Source: Stomoxys calcitrans (taxonomy: Eukaryota; Arthropoda; Insecta; Diptera; Muscidae). From it: a stretch of DNA of 64,000 bases. The DNA lies in assembly GCF_963082655.1 (NCBI RefSeq), contig NC_081555.1:177180944-177244943 (forward strand), given 5' to 3'. Each line of letters opens with the position of its first letter. Positions within the stretch are counted from its first letter, which is position 1. The notes below the pieces were generated by a model. The model saw only the letters and a program-made list of their open reading frames with translations. It made no database searches and was not told the origin of the DNA. Positions 58,160 through 64,000 of the stretch are shown here, in pieces. Both the position numbers and the translations under genes were made by a program.

Positions 58160-58770
58160 TGGCAAATGCTAGAGTCAAATTTGCCACTAAAATGACACAA
58201 TCGACGCCATAAAAATTGGTTTATTTATATATCACAAATAGAGCGTGTTTGTACAACCGTTCCATTCCAACTTACGGCTCGCATTGAAAAACATGTATTC
58301 TATTTTTATTGGTTTTCACTTAGTACACCATTAACTTAAGTCTCTGAATTTAAAATGAAAACCATAAAAATAAGCAAATTTTATGTAAATTTATTATTGC
58401 TGCAAATCACTGATTAGAATATATTTTAGAAGTAGTTTGCAACAATAAAAATTGTAGCTTGTATTTTACACGTTCATATATTAAGCGGTTTAATGGCTAC
58501 ACTTTATGTATTCAAAAAAATAAGAGCTTACATCATTATAATAAAAATGTAAAATTTTTTTATCGTTAAAATTTGAAATGGTGGAGTTAGGCTCATTTTG
58601 TCGATAAGCCTTTGACATAAATTAACTTAATTTCTTTGGGGATCGGAAGAGTTTTTTCGTCTTCAATAAAGGGTGCGGGAATACTAACTTTCATTTGTAC
58701 TAAATTTCCCATGAACAATCCATCAAGGAACGGGGGATACTTCTCTCATGTCAATAAGTACAGTCGAATA
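58160..58770. other. Intergenic, no gene seen
   Basis: AT-rich with no recognised exon or repeat. Confidence 0.45.
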
Positions 58771-58778
58771 AAGCTTAA

Positions 58779-58979
58779 GCTCCTTTTTTATGCTTAGTCC
58801 GAACGGCGTGCCGCATAGCGACACAAGTTGATAGAGAAGTTTTAACGTGGCAGGATACCTCACATATGTAGCCAGCATTAGTAAGAGGATAACCAAACTT
58901 AAAAATTCTTCTGATGTTCACGACGGCGTTCGGCTTCATAGGCTGACATGCTAACCTATGCGTCCCGAGGGCCACCACT
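58779..58979 (-). repeat. tRNA-derived SINE, - strand copy
   Basis: Plus-strand text 'ccgaacggcgtgccgcatagcg', 'agaagttttaacgtggcagg', 'tagccagcattagtaagagg' and 'gctgacatgctaacctatgcg' is the inverse of the 34246-34563 copy. The B box is lost. Confidence 0.75.
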
Positions 58980-59039
58980 TTCATTTGTAAAACCTTGAAA
59001 TATTGATCTGAGACTTCGTAAAGTATTTTTCACACGCGT

Positions 59040-59480
59040 GACTCGTGATATTTATTCAATCTAGCCCCTCCGCTGATCGGCTGGGTTTAGTTATAGCTCC
59101 AACATTAACCGAATTTTCTTCTGGAGACTATACACATCGCAATTTCTAATAGATTTGGGTTAAAATTTCATGTTGACATTTATTATGACGTCCAACTTAC
59201 ATACCAATTATGGTCCAAATCAGTCTGAATTTGATATAGCTCCCATATAAACACATCTGCCGATATTGTCTATTAAGCCTTTAGCATAATGACTTTAAAC
59301 ATCTATGATTTGTGTGGCTAAAGTCAGTCTACAAATTCTAATTGGACTACTTAGGAGTTCTGTTATGACTTTCGACATTTGTGAAAAGTATAGTGTAGAC
59401 TTTAAATAGCGTCAATATTAACAGATGCAACAATTCTTGCGAATACAATCCGATTTTAAGTTGAGGACATTGTTTCTATT
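59040..59480. repeat. Palindrome-family-like units
   Basis: Contains 'tatggtccaaatcagtctg' and 'tgatatagctcccatataaa', with 'tttagttatagctccaac' at 59089. Diverged; ends not defined. Confidence 0.5.
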
Positions 59481-59679
59481 TCTGACATTATCACAAATTT
59501 CTGTAGCATGTGCGAAGGACCTGTAAAGACTCTCAATTGAGATAATTGGCGATTGGTGTTTTTACGCCATTGACCCTTACATTCACCGTACTTCCACTCT
59601 CCATGCAGTGAACAATGTGGCCAAAGATTTCGTGGCAGTTATCTTTCTTACGAAATAAAGAACTAAATCGACAAGATAG

Positions 59680-59950
59680 CCAGGTTAGGTAGCCCAAATA
59701 TCATCAACGTGAGGGAGATATATTTCCATGGGCGGAGATATACAATATTTCCTCTCTGTTTCACGCTTCGATTTCTTATCTCGAAATTCCCTATAGGACT
59801 GGCAACCACACAAATAATATGCAATCAGGCCTGGCCAGGGGGACATGTTTTGCTGATCTGTCATTGCTGAGCATATCAAAAGCCTTCGATAAGTCAAGAG
59901 GCACGAGCACCATCCTATAGCACAGTTTGACCTGTTTAAGACCTTGGCTT
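59680..59950 (-). pseudogene. jockey-like RT fragment
   Basis: - strand translation includes AYYLCGCQSYREFRDKKSK, matching NYLCGRQSFVEF..KKSK of the relic at 47230, preceded by LSKAFD-like sequence ('ttgacttatcgaaggctttt' read inverted near 59875-59900). Too short to say more. Confidence 0.65.
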
Positions 59951-60099
59951 ATATTTTAAACGGTGAGTTTCGGAAGCTCTTTTTTTAATAGCTATGCTCA
60001 GATGATTAAATACATGTCTTTGTGTATGTCTGCTGAAATCACCGAAAAGGCTTCGAAACAAGTAAAGAAAGGCTAAAGTCTGCCAAATCCGGTATAGGT

Positions 60100-61272
60100 A
60101 AAGGTTTAGAACTATAATATGACTTTAGTACTAGAGTATTAATTTTGCACAAGTGTACTAATTGAGCATAAGGGTATAAAATAATAACACAGATACAAAT
60201 TTACTACAAGGTTACGAATTAAGTACAATAAAAACATTTAGTACAAAAGTCCTATTTCAGAAAAAACTACAAACTAAGTAACAAAGTACTACATTAGTAA
60301 GAAAGTACTATTGGGTTGCCCAAAAAGTAATTGCGGATTTTTCATATAGTCGGCGTTGACAAATTTTTTCACAGCTTGTGACTCTGTAATTGCATTCTTT
60401 CTTCTGTCAGTTATCTGCTGTTACTTTTAGCTTGCTTTAGAAAAAAGTGTAAAAAAAGTATATTTGATTAAAGTTCATTCTAAGTTTTATTAAAAATGCA
60501 TTTACTTTCTTTTAAAAAAAATCCGCAATTACTTTTTGGGCAACCCAATATATAAGTAAAAATTTACTAGTTGTACAATGTACGATGCACAAAATTATTT
60601 TGGCTCATTTTACAAAATAACTAATTTAGCACAAAAATAAAAATTAAGTACAAAGATACAAATTTCGTACAATTACGTTCAAAGGTACTAAACTAGTTCA
60701 ATGTAGTACAAAACTACTAATTAAGTACAAAGCTAGTAATTTAGTACAATAGCAATAATTTAGCACAAAAGCACTAATTTAATACAAAAGTAATTATTTA
60801 AGTACAAAAATACCAATTTAGTACAAAAACTTAAATTTAGTACAAAAGTACATATTTAGTAGAAAAAAAACTTATGTAAAGTAAAATAACTAATTTGGTA
60901 TTTAATAAAAGAGTACAAATTAAGCACAAAGACACAAAAATAGCATATAAAAGTAATTTTGTTGCATAAAAGTACTAATTTAGTACAAGTGTTCAAAGTA
61001 AGTACAACAACACTAATGTTATTACATTAGTTCCAGTTAGTTAGTTCCTAATGTTACTACATAAGTTCCAGTTAAGTACAAATGTTGTAATTTAGTACAA
61101 AAGTATTAGTTTATTACAAGAGCACTAATTTGGTGTAGAAGTAGTAATGCTGTGCAAGGGTACTAATCTAGTACAAGAATACTAATTTGGAACAAGTCTA
61201 CTAATGTCGAACAAAAGTTCTCATTTAATACAATTGTACTAATTTACTACAATCCTATGGTGGGGGGTATAA
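60100..61272 (+). repeat. Diverged minisatellite, 19-20-bp unit 'actaatttagtacaaaagt'
   Basis: Dozens of copies of 'acaaaagtactaatttagt' with substitutions and small gaps run from about 60120 to 61250. They end with 'tcctatggtggggggtataaa' at 61253-61273, the tail of the palindrome-headed family, so the array may have expanded inside such an element. It is interrupted by the MITE at 60311-60548. No coding frame. Confidence 0.75.
60311..60548. mobile_element. mariner-derived MITE, copy 2 (238 bp)
   Basis: Both terminal inverted repeats begin TTGGGTTGCCCAAAAAGTAA and match over about 32 bp. Flanked by TA. Interior nearly identical to 45116-45352. Its insertion splits the minisatellite, so it is younger than the array. 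Confidence 0.88.
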
Positions 61273-61279
61273 AAACACC

Positions 61280-62180
61280 ATCACTGGTTGTTGTTGTTGT
61301 TATATGTTGGCTTGCAAAGAGTGCTTTTCTACAACAAATTTGTACTTTGGGTCGTTGAGATTCAAAATAAATTGCTGCAGGAAAATTAACAACTTTGGTT
61401 TGTTTGTTTTTTCGACCAAAGTTGTTGTTTTCAAAATTACTTTTATCTGTGTACCAAGTTAAGCCACTTTACTCAATTGATAAGAATTAAATAAAAATAT
61501 AATAAATTATTTTCCAGTTGGAAAACATTTGCCCAAGTGTTTTGAAAACAAGCTAAACTTTTGAGCAATGTTGTAAAAAAGAGAACACAACAAATGCAAA
61601 AAATGAGCTTTTCATTTCAAGAACACAAACCATATGCAAAACTATGATGGATATATTATAATTACAAGTGCAACTGCATTTGAATTTCAATTAAATTGTG
61701 TATTGGAAATTCAAGTTGTCATACAGCAACTAATGGCTGTCAGTTGGCAATGCCATTTAAGGGGCGGAATATTTTATTGCGTGTTTGCCATGCTTAAAGC
61801 AAAGCAAATTTTAAAAAAAAAATCTTGAAGCGGCTGAAATGGCAATGCAAAGGGGTTCGTTTGTTTATATTAAGTAAATTTATTTAACTCATTTTTTTGA
61901 AATGCAAATAAATCGTCATCAGTTTTTTTTGTCACCGCCTAATATCAGTGCAAACAAACTTGACCTTTAGTTTGGTCAGTTTTACATGAAACCATTAAAA
62001 TTGTTTACTCTGGTCATGGCATGGCCAGGCATCACACAAGCGTCACGCATCTTCTCAAGACTTTGTCTCATGTACTTGAATCCCCTTTACAAAAATTAAT
62101 TGATCAAATAAAAATGTCATTGAATATATGTATGTTTGGAAAAAGAAAAAACAAAAGTTAAAAGGAAGTTACGATGAATG
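61280..62180. other. Intergenic, no gene seen
   Basis: AT-rich. About 61345-61453 resembles the right end of the element at 62181-62681, including 'aggaaaattaacaactttgg' and 'attacttttatctgtgta', and may be a solo end. The 64-residue frame at 61634-61828 is not recognised. Confidence 0.45.
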
Positions 62181-62681
62181 TACACAGAAAAAAAATCAAT
62201 GCAGGAAAAATCCAACAACTTTATTTGTATGTGAAAAGAGCTGATGATCAATAATTTTGGTAATTGAATTGATGATTTAATTTGTTAAAATGCGTCTTTT
62301 GATACTTGACAGGGAAAATCATTGAAATTTAACGGATTTTCAACAAATTAGTTTTAGTTTTTTGAGATAATTTTTGGTAGCCAAGGAGGTTTTGTTTAAC
62401 AAAAACATGCCAGTTTGGTGTTGAAAAAATGTGCGTTAAATGCCAAATCTACGATTTACCAACAAATATTTTGTAATATTTTGAGCTCAACAAACTATGT
62501 ACAAACTTTGTTGTTGAGAATACAATTTATTTGTTGACTTCCTAAGCGAATGATTGCTAACACCCAATTTGTACACTGGGTTGCTAAAATATTAATTTGA
62601 TTTGTTGCAGGAAAATTAACAAATTTTGTAGTTGATTTTTCAAAAAAACTTGTTGCTTTTCAAAATTATTTTTATCTGTGT
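62181..62681. mobile_element. Possible MITE with TACACAGA termini
   Basis: The left end 'tacacagaaaaaaaatc' and the right end 'atttttatctgtgta' are inverted relative to each other. 'tgcaggaaaa.tccaacaac' near the left and 'ttgcaggaaaattaacaaat' near the right are direct echoes. A related right end is at 61345-61453. No coding frame. Confidence 0.5.
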
Positions 62682-62689
62682 ATGTATGC

Positions 62690-63265
62690 CTTTTTCACAA
62701 CACCCCAAAAGTCGCTAAGGTCTAAATCAATTATCATGAAGCCGCAAAAATAAATATTGAATATGATCTCAGTGATTTTAATTTTTTTTTCTTTCCATTT
62801 GTTGCCTACACCAGCAAAATTTTACTCGTGGAAATAAAAAGCACAAATTAATGTAAAATAAACAAATTCTTTAATTTGCTGATATGTCAAAAAAACGGCG
62901 ACGATTCATTCATTCGAATTGAAATACTTTTGTAACTTGACACCTAGGGAAACCAAACGGACAAACAGACATACATTTCAACTGCAACTGACAGCTAATG
63001 CGCACATTGCTGCTTCAAAGAAATATGGTTTTGTGAAATTTTCACTGTAAAAGATGATAATTGAAAACATCAACTATTGTGTAAGAATTATTGCGGGTAC
63101 AATGATGTCTACAACTCCCAAGACCCTTTCACTTTTCGACCTTTGGTCGTGGATAACTGAAATCATTCATTTTCATTTCAATACAAAACTCAATAACTAT
63201 AGAAGTATTAACTTGGCATAGTGGTCATATTTAGTAGTTAAGACTTACTTAGTACATGGTAATAA
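62690..63265. other. Intergenic, no gene seen
   Basis: No exon or named repeat recognised. Confidence 0.45.
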
Positions 63266-63269
63266 ATTT

Positions 63270-64000
63270 TACAAGTAAGAGCGTGCTAAGTTCGGCCGGG
63301 CCGAATCTTATATACCCTCTACCATGGATCGCATTTGTCTAGTTCTAAGCGCGGTAGCTCTTTTTAGGCAAACAAGAATATTGAATAAGAACTGTCATCA
63401 TTCATTAATGATCCGAATCGGACCATTAATGAATGATGAACATTGTAGAAGGCATTGTGCAATATTTCAGTTCATTCGGATGAGAATTGCACCTTGTAGG
63501 GGCTCAAGAAGCAAAATCGGGAGATAGGTTTATATGGGAGCTGTATCAAGCTATTCATCGATTCAGACCATATTAGACACGTATGTTGAAGGTCATGTGA
63601 TAAGCCGTTGTACAAAATTCCTTCTAAATCGAATGAGAATTGCGCCCTCTAGAAGCTCAAGATGTCAAGATCGCAGATCAGTTTTTATGGCAGCCATATC
63701 AGGTAATGCACCGATTTGCGCCATACTTAGCACAGTTGTTGGAAGTCATAACAAAACAGCTCAGGCGAAATTTCAGCCAAATCGGATGAGAATTGCGCGC
63801 TCTATCGGCTCAAAAAGTCAAGATCCAAGATCGGTTTATGTGACAGCTATACCAGATTATTAAACGATTTGGATCATACTAAACACAGTTATTTGAAGTG
63901 ATACCAAAACACTACGTGCAAAATTTCAGTCAAATCGGAAAAGAATTGCGCCCTCTAGTCAAGACCCAACATCGGTTTATATGGCAGCTATATCAAAACA
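63270..64000 (+). repeat. Palindrome-headed repeat running off the window
   Basis: The head 'acaagtaagagcgtgctaag' is followed by the perfect palindrome TTCGGCCGGGCCGAA at 63291-63305 and 'tataccctctaccatgg'. Units with 'aaatttcagccaaatcggatg', 'agaattgcgccctctag' and 'atcggtttatatggcagc' repeat at about 130-170 bp to the end of the window. The short open frames at 63324-63863 are translations of these units. Confidence 0.8.

Noticed and set aside
59055..59095. A Helitron 3' end (ctag next to 'ccgctgatcggctggg')
   Set aside because: The base outside the CTAG is not the expected T on that strand, and no 5' end or internal units of the Helitron family are found nearby.
1..64000. CRISPR array, prokaryotic operon or phage region
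   Set aside because: No regularly spaced unique spacers, ribosome-binding sites or dense gene order; all tandem arrays seen are satellite-like or transposon-internal.

Overview
This is eukaryotic, intron-containing, AT-rich DNA, almost certainly from a fly (Diptera). The transposon content suggests a calyptrate muscoid such as a stable fly or house fly relative; the species is inferred and not proven. Evidence: GT-AG spliced exons in frame, decayed jockey-like and other non-LTR retrotransposons, mariner relics, Helitrons, tRNA-derived SINEs and a Transib element. No bacterial operons, CRISPR arrays, rRNA genes or free-standing tRNA genes were seen.

The host gene in the window is on the + strand. 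Six in-frame exons between 32177 and 41705 encode the last 797 residues of a single-pass membrane protein. It has a repeat-rich ectodomain resembling divergent leucine-rich repeats, a cysteine cap, one transmembrane helix (39239-39310) and a long cytoplasmic tail with seven YxxP motifs. Its 5' exons, including the signal peptide, were not found on this strand. A separate small exon on the - strand (14676-14744) encodes a convincing signal peptide ending at a phase-0 donor. It must belong to a gene running leftward or mark a rearrangement.

The most striking element is a complete Transib DNA transposon at 7778-13126. Its 680-residue transposase (9257-11299, - strand) is uninterrupted and keeps the RAG1-type catalytic triad (D271, D385, E599), zinc ligands and GRPS motif. 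The element is bounded by two 1431-bp inverted arms whose tips are exactly CACAGTG, the V(D)J recombination heptamer. It sits in the YxDD motif of an older - strand non-LTR reverse transcriptase with a 4-bp duplication, AACG.

The rest is mostly repeats. 1-7.3 kb: a palindrome-headed repeat family and an array of about 150-bp units. 13-32 kb: LINE relics, small hairpin MITEs, a mariner relic with a tandem duplication, head-to-tail Helitrons, SINEs and a foldback element. 32-42 kb: the membrane-protein gene, whose introns carry a 2.4-kb Helitron, a composite inverted repeat and SINEs. 42-45 kb: AT-rich 3' flank. 45-52.6 kb: a jockey-like relic, two Helitrons and a second LINE type. 52.6-64 kb: intergenic DNA with jockey ORF1 and RT relics, more SINEs and MITEs, a 19-20-bp minisatellite and the palindrome-headed repeat again.
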